NCBI GenBank assembly: GCA_023663145.1
Contig: JAMPHZ010000002.1
Span: 105,071-169,070, forward strand
Length of the DNA stretch: 64,000 nt
DNA from: Odoribacter sp.
GTDB lineage: Bacteria; Bacteroidota; Bacteroidia; Bacteroidales; Muribaculaceae
Direction: 5' to 3'
Position numbers and translations under genes: made by a program. This document shows, piece after piece, positions 36,499-45,727 of this stretch; the stretch's first letter is position 1; every line of letters begins with the position of its first letter. Under the pieces are notes generated by a model that was not told the origin of the DNA, made no database searches, and saw only the letters and a program-made list of their open reading frames with translations.

Positions 36499-36560
36499 TC
36501 AGGCCGGCACAGAAACACTTGACACTGCGCCGGCCTGATTTTTTTGTTTTTTTGCGCACG
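36499..36560 (+). terminator. Terminator after NAGPA copy 1
   Basis: TCAGGCCGGC (36499-36508) pairs with GCCGGCCTGA (36529-36538), followed by two long T runs. Confidence 0.85.
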
Positions 36561-36586
36561 TATATGTTAAATACGCTTAAAATCTG

Positions 36587-36616
36587 TTGATGTGTTTTAT
36601 TTTTCATTATCTTTGC
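36587..36616 (+). promoter_or_regulatory. Promoter of NAGPA copy 2 and the following operon
   Basis: TTG (36587-36589), an 18 nt spacer, and TATCTTTGC (36608-36616). The leader is about 37 nt. With the terminator upstream it separates copy 2 and the downstream genes from copy 1. Confidence 0.65.
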
Positions 36617-36658
36617 TCATTAATTAATAACAGCAACTATTTTTTTACCTTGAATCGC

Positions 36659-39205
36659 ATGAATAAATCTTTACTTATTGCCTCAACGCTGCTTATCGCA
36701 GGTTCTGCGACCGCTATGGCCGAGACCATCGATTTAGGTGGCAAATCGTATACCATTGACAGACTTATCGAACGTCAGATCGGCCCCGGCACAACCTATA
36801 TGCGTCTGCGCCTGCCTGATTATCCACTGAATGTCAATGTAGTGACTGTAGATCTTAACGATCCCTATAACCGTATCGAGACTACCGTAGCTAAAGAATC
36901 ATCACGCGGCACCGAAAGCCTTGTGACCGCAGCCAAGCGCCAATCAAGTGAGGGGCACCGCCCTTTGGCAGCTGCAAACGCTAACTTCTGGATCGTATCA
37001 TCGCAGCCTGAGAACGGTGTATGGTCAGGTATAACCCGTAACGTGTCGTTGCGCAATGGCAAAATGATTACTGAAAGCAACCAACACCGCGACCAATGGG
37101 ACGGCGGTACCATGCGCACCGGTATCGTAAGTGTCAGCTATGACAAAGTGCTCAATATAGATTACTGTACCTCAGACATCAAGATATGGAGCGACAAATT
37201 CGGGCCAACCGAGGTGCATATGTGCAACAAAGGTTTCTGGAGCGATGAGATAGGCATGTATAACTCCCACTTCGGTTCCACCGCCAAGTTCATGCCCATA
37301 AACTCCAACGGCACTTATTATATCGAGAACGGCCTCACCGACGTAACTGAGGTATGGCTTGACTTTGATGAAGGACAGGAATGGGTAAGCGGCACTGAAA
37401 TGACGTTTGTGGTCAAGGAAGTACTTACCGGCACCGACGGACAAGGGACCCTTGGCAACCATGACCTCGCCCTATGCGGCCGCGGAGACAATGCAGCGAT
37501 ACTTGCAGCGCTCGCCGCCGGTGACAAACTGCAACTGCGTTATACATGGACATTCAACCCCGGCACAGAACAAGAGGTTACTCCCCTTGTCGAGCAAGCT
37601 ATCGGCGGTAACGCTCTGGTGATGCGCGGCGGAGAGCTTCTCGACCACAATTATAACGAAGCTTACAATTCGCAAATTTACTCACGCACGGGATACGGCT
37701 GCTCGGCCGACGGAAAAACCCTCTACATCGTAGTAATTGACAAATCCACCGACCCTGTATACGGAACCTCAAAGGGATGCGGCACTGACGTGATGTGTCT
37801 TATTGCCAAACATCTCGGGTGCTACAACATGGCAAACTTCGATGCCGGCGGCTCGGCCGAGATGATGGTAAACAATGAAATCATCAACAAAACCACCGAG
37901 GGCACTCCCCGCGCTGTGGCCAACGGTTGGATGGTATATTCAATAGCCCCTGAAGACGACAATACCGTAGCGCGCCTCGAGTTCTATGACAACGTGCTTC
38001 AGCAGCCTATATATGCCAGCGCTGCCCCTCAGGTTATAGCCTATAACAAATACGGTGCAGTAGTCGACTACGATTTCAAAGATGTCACCTACTCCTGCTC
38101 AGAAGGCCTCGGAACATGTGAGGACGGACTGTTCATAGCTTCATCAACCCCGGGTACCGGTACACTCACAGCTCACTACGGCGATGTTTCCGTGACCAAA
38201 GACATAGAGATTGTAAATGCTGCCGTAGCCATGCGGTCTGACTTCATACTTATTGATGCCACCCGCGAATATCCCATAGAGGTTCAGGCAATCGCCGACA
38301 AAAAGACTTATCTTTATGATCCGTCATTCCTTGAATGGACTGTAGAGGATCCTGAGATAGCCTCAATTGATGAAAACGGTGTACTCCGCGGCATAAAGAC
38401 CGGTACCACCACCATAACCGGCACCATAGGTCCGGAATCAGTAACCGCTACAGTAACGGTGGAAATAGCCTCGGCAGCCGACATGCTCGCCCATCCTTTC
38501 AGCGGATGGACAGTCAAGGGGGCATCAGGCATGTCCAACGTATCCATGGATGAGAACGGTCTTATAAACTTCACATTCGGCAGCCGCCGCACCGGTCATA
38601 TAGAGCTATCTCAGAAAGAGCTGAAAGTATATTCCCTGCCCGACGCCATTTATGCCGACTTCACATCTTCGGTGCCCGTGGCTTCCATCTCAGTAGACAT
38701 TCTGCCGGCCAATGCCTCACGTGTGGTTGCCTACAAGATTGAACCTTCGGCATCATACGCCGCCGGAGAGAGCCACCGGGTAGACTTCGACCTTGAAGGC
38801 AATGGTATTGATCTGAAAGACATGGCCGTGTTCCCATTGGCAGTACGCCGTGTGCGTTTCACTTTCGAGACACTTTCGTCAAATACAGGTGACCAGACAT
38901 TCAATCTCGCCGGTATCTACGCCAATTACAAGAATTTCGACGGGGTAGAGAATATCATAGCACCTGACGGTGAAACACGCCTTGCCGTATCTCCCAACCC
39001 TGCAACCGCCGGCAGTGATGTCGCAATCAAGGCCCATGGCATAAGCTCTGTGGCAGTATACAGCATCTCCGGCGCACTTGTTTATCAGTCAGTCTGCGAC
39101 GGTAGCGCCGACTCCACATCGTTCACAGCACCGTCATCCGGCACTTACGTAGTCAGCGCCATGACAGCCAACGGCCCGGCATCGGCAGTGCTTATTGTAA
39201 GATAA
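36659..39205 (+). CDS. Exported phosphodiester glycosidase (NAGPA/DUF2233 family), copy 2
   Basis: 848 residues, a full-length paralogue of the preceding gene. I start at ATG 36659, which opens the signal peptide MNKSLLIASTLLIAGSATAMA; an earlier in-frame ATG overlaps the promoter. The NAGPA domain matches copy 1 at most positions by eye, with N393-F-D-A-G-G-S399 again having Ala in the usual Gly position. A Big_2-like domain (IEWT-type strand, DENGVLRGIKTGTTTITG), a beta region and the T9SS tail GVENI...SGTYVVSAM follow. Spacing suggests it leads an operon with the four genes downstream. Confidence 0.85.
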   Translation: MNKSLLIASTLLIAGSATAMAETIDLGGKSYTIDRLIERQIGPGTTYMRLRLPDYPLNVNVVTVDLNDPYNRIETTVAKESSRGTESLVTAAKRQSSEGHRPLAAANANFWIVSSQPENGVWSGITRNVSLRNGKMITESNQHRDQWDGGTMRTGIVSVSYDKVLNIDYCTSDIKIWSDKFGPTEVHMCNKGFWSDEIGMYNSHFGSTAKFMPINSNGTYYIENGLTDVTEVWLDFDEGQEWVSGTEMTFVVKEVLTGTDGQGTLGNHDLALCGRGDNAAILAALAAGDKLQLRYTWTFNPGTEQEVTPLVEQAIGGNALVMRGGELLDHNYNEAYNSQIYSRTGYGCSADGKTLYIVVIDKSTDPVYGTSKGCGTDVMCLIAKHLGCYNMANFDAGGSAEMMVNNEIINKTTEGTPRAVANGWMVYSIAPEDDNTVARLEFYDNVLQQPIYASAAPQVIAYNKYGAVVDYDFKDVTYSCSEGLGTCEDGLFIASSTPGTGTLTAHYGDVSVTKDIEIVNAAVAMRSDFILIDATREYPIEVQAIADKKTYLYDPSFLEWTVEDPEIASIDENGVLRGIKTGTTTITGTIGPESVTATVTVEIASAADMLAHPFSGWTVKGASGMSNVSMDENGLINFTFGSRRTGHIELSQKELKVYSLPDAIYADFTSSVPVASISVDILPANASRVVAYKIEPSASYAAGESHRVDFDLEGNGIDLKDMAVFPLAVRRVRFTFETLSSNTGDQTFNLAGIYANYKNFDGVENIIAPDGETRLAVSPNPATAGSDVAIKAHGISSVAVYSISGALVYQSVCDGSADSTSFTAPSSGTYVVSAMTANGPASAVLIVR

Positions 39206-39223
39206 TAGATTTTTTCACCTTAA

Positions 39224-39265
39224 CCGGCATGCAGCCGCGCCATTACCGGCCCGGCTGCATGCCGG
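39224..39265 (+). repeat. 14 bp perfect hairpin between NAGPA2 and the propeller gene
   Basis: CCGGCATGCAGCCG (39224-39237) and CGGCTGCATGCCGG (39252-39265) pair perfectly, with no T tract, ending 17 nt before the next start. It looks like a partial terminator or an RNA stabiliser inside the operon. Confidence 0.7.
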
Positions 39266-39282
39266 CAATATCAAAATCATCC

Positions 39283-40131
39283 ATGAAACAAATCCTTGCT
39301 GCATTTCTGCTTTGCAGTGCCGCCTTGCCGGCATTTGCACAGATCGCCGATGTATCGTCTCCGCAACCGTTGCTGCGCGGCGTACAGAGCAATCTCTACA
39401 ATCCAGTGCTCAGCGCCGACGGTTCGCGGCTCCTGTTTTCCAATGCCGATTATTCCAATCTGCGCATGTATGACTTCAACCTTGGCGTCACTGTTAAAAT
39501 CAGCGAAGACGCCCGTTCAGGATACGAAGCGACTTTCAACGATGATGCATCGGCCGTGACTTTCGTAACCCGCACGGCTCCCGATGCGTCGACACCCGCT
39601 ACAATGACCACCCGCCGCTATGATGTGGCCACGGCAACCGTGAGCAATGACGGCCCACAAGGGCGTCGGCTGGCTCCGGCCGCCCGCAAGGTCGGTAAAA
39701 ACTCTGTACGCACAGTTGACAACATATTATATATTAATGTAAACGGCCGCGAGACCTCCTGCTCACCGGTAGATGCCGTAGCTTACCTATGGGCATCATT
39801 GTCGCCCGACGGATCAAAAGTAATGTTCGTCGCTGCCGGCAAAGGCATATATGTGACCGACCTGAATGGAAATATCATGTCATTTGCGGGTAATTATGAG
39901 GCGCCGGTATGGCTCGGTAACGACTGTATAGTCGCAATGAAAGCTACTGATGACGGACACCAGTACCGTTCTTCTCAGATTCTTCTTGTGCGCCCCGACG
40001 GATCAGAGGTTCAGGCGATCACGCGGCCTGAAAGCATGTCAATGTTCCCGACAGCCTCCACCTCCGCCGGCAAGATTGTATATTGCACAATCGACGGATA
40101 CCTATACCAGGTTGACGTAACCCTTAAATAA
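39283..40131 (+). CDS. Exported TolB-like beta-propeller protein, copy 1
   Basis: 282 residues. I use ATG 39283 with signal peptide MKQILAAFLLCSAALPAFA; an in-frame ATG at 39229 would lie inside the hairpin. The mature part has PD40/WD40-like blades (NPVLSADGSRLLFSNAD, WASLSPDGSKVMFVAAGKG, QILLVRPDGSEVQAIT), as in TolB. It has no T9SS tail, so it probably stays in the periplasm or is held by a partner. The amidase starts 10 nt after its stop, and the same gene pair recurs downstream; it may bind or guide that amidase (inference). Confidence 0.8.
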   Translation: MKQILAAFLLCSAALPAFAQIADVSSPQPLLRGVQSNLYNPVLSADGSRLLFSNADYSNLRMYDFNLGVTVKISEDARSGYEATFNDDASAVTFVTRTAPDASTPATMTTRRYDVATATVSNDGPQGRRLAPAARKVGKNSVRTVDNILYINVNGRETSCSPVDAVAYLWASLSPDGSKVMFVAAGKGIYVTDLNGNIMSFAGNYEAPVWLGNDCIVAMKATDDGHQYRSSQILLVRPDGSEVQAITRPESMSMFPTASTSAGKIVYCTIDGYLYQVDVTLK

Positions 40132-40141
40132 ACGACCGGCC

Positions 40142-42544
40142 ATGAAAAAACAAATTATGACATTATTGGCGGCCGGACTGCTCAGTGCAGGTGCCGCAGC
40201 TCAGCAAGCATCGGATTATCTGATATTTATCAACCCCGGCCATGGCGGCCATGATTCAGATGACCGTAACGTGGTAATCGAGCCTTATGAGCAAGGCGAT
40301 CCAGAAGGATATTGGGAGTCAAATTCAAATCTCACCAAAGGCCTGTGGCTACGCACAATGCTCGAGGCCAAAGGTTATCGTGTGAAGATGTCACGCACTA
40401 CCAACACAACTGCTGATGACCTGCCACTCTCGACAATCTCAGCCATGGCTAACAATGCCGGCGCCGATCTTTTCTTTTCCATCCATTCCAACGCCACCGG
40501 CACGTCCATCAGGGCAAATTTCCCGCTGATGCTCTATCGTGGCTGGGACTCAGGAGCCGATAACCCCGAGGATCGTGTAATTGCAGCCATCCTCAATAAA
40601 CATCTGCTTGAGAACAAAGCCACTTACTGGACCGACCCGTCGCTCAACATACGCGGCGACTGGTCATTCTACAACTGGGGCTACAAGGTGGGGCTTGGCG
40701 TATTGCGCGGACTGACCGTGACAGGCATGCTGTCGGAAGGTTCATTCCACGATTATATTCCAGAGGCTTACCGCCTTATGAACGAAGAATTCTGCCGTCT
40801 TGAGGCATGGCACTTCCGCCGCGCGGTTGACGAATACTTCAAACAGCCCGGCGAATCAACGGGCCAGATTGGCGGCCGCATCAATGATTCTCGTCTTCCG
40901 CGTAAAGGCGACTACATAATCCATGGTGAAGACAAGTTCGCCACCATACAGGATGCGACTGTGGAACTTTACAACGAGGCCGGAACGTTAGTAGACACAT
41001 ATACCACCCACCCGGTGCTCGTAAATGGGATCTACGCCTTCCGCGATGTAGCCCCCGGCAAATATCTACTTAAGGTTTCGGCTCCGACCCACTACCCTAC
41101 CGAGGCTGAAATTGAAGTTTTTGCCGACGCAATCACATACCGTAATATCCAGATGGACCGTGTTCGCGATACGCCCCCTACCGTGGTGGCATATACCCCT
41201 CTTTACAAAGATGGCGACGAGGCACTGCTGTGCAACAGCCCGGTGACGATATCATTCTCATGGGACATGAATACCGACGCCACCGAAAAGGCATTCTCCA
41301 TAGAGCCGGCTGTAGATGGCACGTTCTCATGGAGTGAACTCAACTATAAGCTTACATTCACTCCAAAGCAACCATTGGAGATAAGCACATTATACACTGT
41401 GCGCCTATCTACAGATGCTGAGCATGCCGGCGGCATGAAGCTTGAACAGCCACTTGAATTCTCATTCCTCACTACCGACCGTAATTTCATGGAAATAACC
41501 CGCCAATATCCATGCGACGGCGATGAGGTTCACTATGACGGCGCCGCAGTGGAACTTCGTCTTGACAAAATTCCGGAGGGCAGTTCCGTAACAAGCCAGA
41601 TAACCTGTGTTGACTCAAAAGGCAACAGTGTGGCATTCAGCAAGACCGGTAAGAAAGTTTCAGGTGTACGCAGCCGATACGGATTCATACGCCTGCCGTT
41701 CAGCCAGGCACTTACCCCGGGCGAATCATATACAGTAACCTTTGACGGCACCATCGCTGACCGCGACGGTATCACCATCAAGGCCCCTGTAACAGCAACA
41801 TTCACGGCCATTGATGCCGGTACAAAGGCAACATATCCTCTTTTCAACGAGATGACCGATGCCTCTGTTTTCGCTAATGATGCCGCCTCATCTCAGCAAC
41901 TCAACAAACAATCAGTAGCCGCAAACACAAAAATAAAGCTTACCGGCAAGCAATCCATAGCGTTCAGCTATGACTTTGCCGAAACATCAGGCGGCGTAGC
42001 GTCATGGCAACGCACCGCCAGTGCCGAAGAGCCTGAAATATCGGTGGGCGATAAACTCGGCGTACATGTATACGGTGATCTGAGCGGCAACGACCTCTAC
42101 TTCCAACTCAGCGGCAGCGCCGCGGTAGGATATGTACATGTGGCGAAACTCGACTTTCTGGGATGGCGTTACATTGAAGTTCCTGTAGAGGCAGATGCTT
42201 TTGGCGGACATCTCACAGGGATACGGGTAGAGCAAGAAGATGCCGACAACACCGTTGACGGCACATTCTACCTCGGAGCTATCCACCGCAATGCATCTGA
42301 CGGAATCACTGACATCACCGCCGGCGGCAGTGTCACAATCTATCCAAATCCGGCCTCGGAATACCTCATCGCCAATGCCGACTGCCTAATTGACAGCATA
42401 GAGCTCATATCCCTGAACGGAGCTACAGTGGCAGTTGCCGACGGCAATGTGCTTAATGTGAGCGAAATCACTGCCGGCAACTATATCTGCCGCGTGACAG
42501 CCTCGGGGGTAGTATCGGTTTACAAAGTAATTATCAATCATTAA
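40142..42544 (+). CDS. Exported multidomain N-acetylmuramoyl-L-alanine amidase, copy 1
   Basis: 800 residues. The signal peptide is MKKQIMTLLAAGLLSAGAAA. An Amidase_3 domain (about 25-240) has zinc ligands H34 (NPGHGG), E59 (YWESNSNL) and H115 (FSIHSN) and catalytic E199 (LSEGS), all intact. A carboxypeptidase-regulatory-like beta domain (about 265-345), two Ig-like Big_5-type domains (about 350-560) and a beta domain follow. The tail, beginning GITDI and including YPNPASEYL, is a standard long T9SS type A domain. The enzyme should cut peptidoglycan stem peptides off the glycan, outside the cell. The next gene starts 4 nt after its stop. Confidence 0.9.
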   Translation: MKKQIMTLLAAGLLSAGAAAQQASDYLIFINPGHGGHDSDDRNVVIEPYEQGDPEGYWESNSNLTKGLWLRTMLEAKGYRVKMSRTTNTTADDLPLSTISAMANNAGADLFFSIHSNATGTSIRANFPLMLYRGWDSGADNPEDRVIAAILNKHLLENKATYWTDPSLNIRGDWSFYNWGYKVGLGVLRGLTVTGMLSEGSFHDYIPEAYRLMNEEFCRLEAWHFRRAVDEYFKQPGESTGQIGGRINDSRLPRKGDYIIHGEDKFATIQDATVELYNEAGTLVDTYTTHPVLVNGIYAFRDVAPGKYLLKVSAPTHYPTEAEIEVFADAITYRNIQMDRVRDTPPTVVAYTPLYKDGDEALLCNSPVTISFSWDMNTDATEKAFSIEPAVDGTFSWSELNYKLTFTPKQPLEISTLYTVRLSTDAEHAGGMKLEQPLEFSFLTTDRNFMEITRQYPCDGDEVHYDGAAVELRLDKIPEGSSVTSQITCVDSKGNSVAFSKTGKKVSGVRSRYGFIRLPFSQALTPGESYTVTFDGTIADRDGITIKAPVTATFTAIDAGTKATYPLFNEMTDASVFANDAASSQQLNKQSVAANTKIKLTGKQSIAFSYDFAETSGGVASWQRTASAEEPEISVGDKLGVHVYGDLSGNDLYFQLSGSAAVGYVHVAKLDFLGWRYIEVPVEADAFGGHLTGIRVEQEDADNTVDGTFYLGAIHRNASDGITDITAGGSVTIYPNPASEYLIANADCLIDSIELISLNGATVAVADGNVLNVSEITAGNYICRVTASGVVSVYKVIINH

Positions 42545-42548
42545 TCAT

Positions 42549-43373
42549 ATGAATATCAAACACCTGTTATCTATGACAATTGTGGTGGCTTCGCTGACAG
42601 CCTCGGCAGCCACCCCCCAGCGCCTCGACATAGAGACCGGAGCCTTCCACCCCGTGCTCTCTCCCGACGGCAGCACTCTGCTATATTCAGCACTTGACCA
42701 CACAGGGCTTAAGGCTCTTGACATGACTACGGGCACCGTAACCGTAATTGATGCCGGAGCATCAGCCGGGTTCCAACCGGTTTTCTCAGCATCGGGACGT
42801 CAAGTATATTACCGCACCGCATCAACCGTCGACGGCCTTCTGTACCGCGATGTTCGCAGCTATGATTTCGAGGGACGCAAGGTGCGCACTTTAGCCAAGC
42901 CATCACGTCGCGACGAGAATCTCGTGGCCATGGCCGGCGATAATTACGCCTATGCATCATTCAGTGCAATCGAAGTCTTCACCGATGGCGTTAAATCGCT
43001 TGTAAGCCCAGTAACTGACGCCCATTCCTACCAATGGGCATCGCTTTCGCCTGATGGATCGCGCCTGGCGTTCAGTGAACCGTTCCAGGGCGTGTTTGTA
43101 AGCAAAGCGGACGGATCAGAACCCGTAAAACTGCTTGATAAAGGTGATTATGTGGCCTGGGCCGGACCTAACACTGTGATAGCCGTAGTTTCACACGACG
43201 ACGGATATGTGATTCTCGATTCACGCCTTGTAATGGTAAACACTGCCACCGGCATCATGAACTACATTACCGGCGAAGACATCAAAGTGTCAGAAGCTAC
43301 CGCATCAGCCACCGGGATGGTGATATTCTCTGACCTTGATGGCAATATGTATTCGCTCAATATCAACGACTAA
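42549..43373 (+). CDS. Exported TolB-like beta-propeller protein, copy 2
   Basis: 274 residues, a paralogue of the 39283 gene. The signal peptide is MNIKHLLSMTIVVASLTASA. Blade repeats include HPVLSPDGSTLLYSALD, WASLSPDGSRLAFSEP and DGNMYSLNIND. It has the same order of blades as copy 1 and also lacks a T9SS tail. It starts 4 nt after amidase copy 1 and ends 14 nt before amidase copy 2, so it is in one operon with both. The duplicated propeller-amidase pairing suggests each propeller serves its own amidase (inference). Confidence 0.8.
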   Translation: MNIKHLLSMTIVVASLTASAATPQRLDIETGAFHPVLSPDGSTLLYSALDHTGLKALDMTTGTVTVIDAGASAGFQPVFSASGRQVYYRTASTVDGLLYRDVRSYDFEGRKVRTLAKPSRRDENLVAMAGDNYAYASFSAIEVFTDGVKSLVSPVTDAHSYQWASLSPDGSRLAFSEPFQGVFVSKADGSEPVKLLDKGDYVAWAGPNTVIAVVSHDDGYVILDSRLVMVNTATGIMNYITGEDIKVSEATASATGMVIFSDLDGNMYSLNIND

Positions 43374-43387
43374 ATCACAACGGCATC

Positions 43388-45712
43388 ATGAAAAAAATTA
43401 TTTTTATTGCAATAGCGGCAATAATGCTTGCCTTCCAGGGCGCCGATGCCAAGCGCATGAGCGACCTTAAGATCTATATCAATCCGGGCCATGGCGGATA
43501 CACCTCTAATGACCGCCCTATCCATCTGTATCCATTTGAGAAAAATGACTCGTTGGGCTATTGGGAGTCTAAGAGCAATCTCTACAAAGGCCTGCACATG
43601 TATCATCTGCTCGACTCGCTGGGAGCCACTCCAATGCTGTCACGAATCAAAAACACAGAAGCCGATGACCGTTCACTATCGGGTATCGCAGCCGAAGCCA
43701 ATCAGTTCGGCGCCGACCTCTTCTTCTCCATTCACTCCAATGCAGGAGAAGATGTGAACTACCCACTGATGCTTTACAGGGAGAACACAATAGGCACTCC
43801 CCGATACCCTGAGAATGTGCGCCTCAGCGAAATCTTAGGCAACACTCTCTACTCCAACAAACTTCCCATATGGACCAATCCTCTGCAGATTGCCGGTGAC
43901 CTTACCTTCTATCAGTTCATGTGGCAGGGTGGCCTCGGTGTGCTGCGCACCCTGTATGTCGTGGGTCTGTTGAGCGAGGGTGGCATGCATGAGCATCGCC
44001 CGGAGGCTTACCGTCTGATGAATGATGACTACTGGTATCTTGAAGCATGGCACTTTGTGCATGCCATAATGGAGTATTTCGACACTGATGACCGTTTCGT
44101 GAACGGCAACGTTGCCGGTATCGTATATGACAGCCACAACTTGCGCGAAAAGGACATGCCGGTCACTTTCACCGTGCATGGCCGTGATGCCCTTGCCCCG
44201 GTAAACGGCTGCAAGATTGAATTGGTAGATGCTTCGGGCAAGGTGGTACAGACCCGTACAACAGACAATATCTACAATGGCGTCTATGTATTCCGCAGCG
44301 TTGAACCCGGCACTTATACCGTGCGCACCAGCCATGGAGAATACTATGACAGCGAATCGACAGTAGAGGTTAAAGCGAACGAAGTCACCTACAACGATAT
44401 TGTTCTTGACATGCGTCGCGAATATCCTCTCGAAATTACACGCTACACTCCCGCTGTCAGCGTGGATGAACCAATCTCGTGTGCAACAATACTTGAGTTT
44501 GACTTCAATACCGATGTCGATGCTGCCGCATTTGAAGCAGCATTTACCATTGAGCCTGCAATAGATGGGTTCTTCACCTACAGTAATAACTATCACCACG
44601 CCACGTTTACTCCCTCGTCGTCATTCGAACGTGATACCCATTACAAAGTATCTATTTCAAAAGATGCCCGTCATCCCGACACCCATTATGCCACTCCCGG
44701 CATGGTACAACCTCTCGAATTTGAGTTCGTGACACGTGGCCGCAACCGCCTCGAACCTCTTGCGTTCTACCCTGCCGACGGTGGTGAGATGCATTATGCG
44801 TCTCCCCAGATTGAAGTGCGTTTCGACGGTAAACTTGACAATCTCAACATCCTTGACAAGATTAAAGTCACCGACTCCAAGGGCAACGCTCTCGCGCTTG
44901 TCAAGACCCGCTGCAAATTCAACACGATAAATAAAGATTACGGCAACATGCTGCTGTCTCCGTCGAAAGATCTAGTCCCAGGCGAGACTTACACAGTAAA
45001 AATCGACGGTGACCTGCGCGACGCTGAAGGTCTGCCCATGGGCGAGCCCCTTGAATTCACGTTCAAGGCTGTAGACATCAACAGCGATGTAACTGAAGGG
45101 GAAGTATTCAATGGTTTCGAAAGTGGCGCTCCCTTCTCATTATGGGCTGAACACTCGACCGGTTACAGCACCACATGCGCCGTTACCAAGAACTCAACTA
45201 CAAAGATATGCGGAGGCAGTTCTGCCCGATTCAGCTATTCGTTCAGCGACAACCGCAATGGTTCGATTGTATGGAAGTACACCGGAGAAGAACCTCTGGC
45301 GCTGGAATCATCTGCGACATTCGGCATGTTTGTGTGCGGTGACTTCAATAATCATCCTCTCTATATAGGCGTAACTTCGGGTACTGATATCAAGTGGCTC
45401 AAGGTGTGCGATCTCGACTTTGTGGGATGGCGCTACTTTGAGGTACCTCTCAACGATCTTGATTCGTCATTCACATATCTGCTCTCAGGCTTCAAGATTG
45501 ATCAGGTTGACAGCCCCATCTGCACCAAGGGTTCGTTCTTTATCGATGACCTTGCTGTCAAGAGCAACAATGGTATTGGAGATATTGAAACCGAGACTTC
45601 GAATACTCCCGCAGTTTATTACAATCTACAGGGTATTGAGGTAGCAAATCCCTCGGCCGGTGTCTATATTGAACGCCGCGGCAACTCTGCCCGTAAAGTC
45701 ACACTTCCATAA
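43388..45712 (+). CDS. Exported multidomain N-acetylmuramoyl-L-alanine amidase, copy 2
   Basis: 774 residues, a paralogue of the 40142 gene. The signal peptide is MKKIIFIAIAAIMLAFQGADA. The Amidase_3 site is intact: H35 (NPGHGG), E60 (YWESKSNL), H116 (FSIHSN), E197 (LSEGG). The same accessory domains follow (regulatory-like beta domain, two Ig-like domains, beta domain), but the tail is different: GIGDI, then YYNLQGIEV, PSAGVYIERRG and KVTLP, the short version. It ends the operon; a perfect 25 bp terminator lies just behind. It probably targets a wall with slightly different stem peptides or accessory polymers than copy 1 (inference). Confidence 0.9.
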   Translation: MKKIIFIAIAAIMLAFQGADAKRMSDLKIYINPGHGGYTSNDRPIHLYPFEKNDSLGYWESKSNLYKGLHMYHLLDSLGATPMLSRIKNTEADDRSLSGIAAEANQFGADLFFSIHSNAGEDVNYPLMLYRENTIGTPRYPENVRLSEILGNTLYSNKLPIWTNPLQIAGDLTFYQFMWQGGLGVLRTLYVVGLLSEGGMHEHRPEAYRLMNDDYWYLEAWHFVHAIMEYFDTDDRFVNGNVAGIVYDSHNLREKDMPVTFTVHGRDALAPVNGCKIELVDASGKVVQTRTTDNIYNGVYVFRSVEPGTYTVRTSHGEYYDSESTVEVKANEVTYNDIVLDMRREYPLEITRYTPAVSVDEPISCATILEFDFNTDVDAAAFEAAFTIEPAIDGFFTYSNNYHHATFTPSSSFERDTHYKVSISKDARHPDTHYATPGMVQPLEFEFVTRGRNRLEPLAFYPADGGEMHYASPQIEVRFDGKLDNLNILDKIKVTDSKGNALALVKTRCKFNTINKDYGNMLLSPSKDLVPGETYTVKIDGDLRDAEGLPMGEPLEFTFKAVDINSDVTEGEVFNGFESGAPFSLWAEHSTGYSTTCAVTKNSTTKICGGSSARFSYSFSDNRNGSIVWKYTGEEPLALESSATFGMFVCGDFNNHPLYIGVTSGTDIKWLKVCDLDFVGWRYFEVPLNDLDSSFTYLLSGFKIDQVDSPICTKGSFFIDDLAVKSNNGIGDIETETSNTPAVYYNLQGIEVANPSAGVYIERRGNSARKVTLP

Positions 45713-45727
45713 GGGGTAATTACCATA

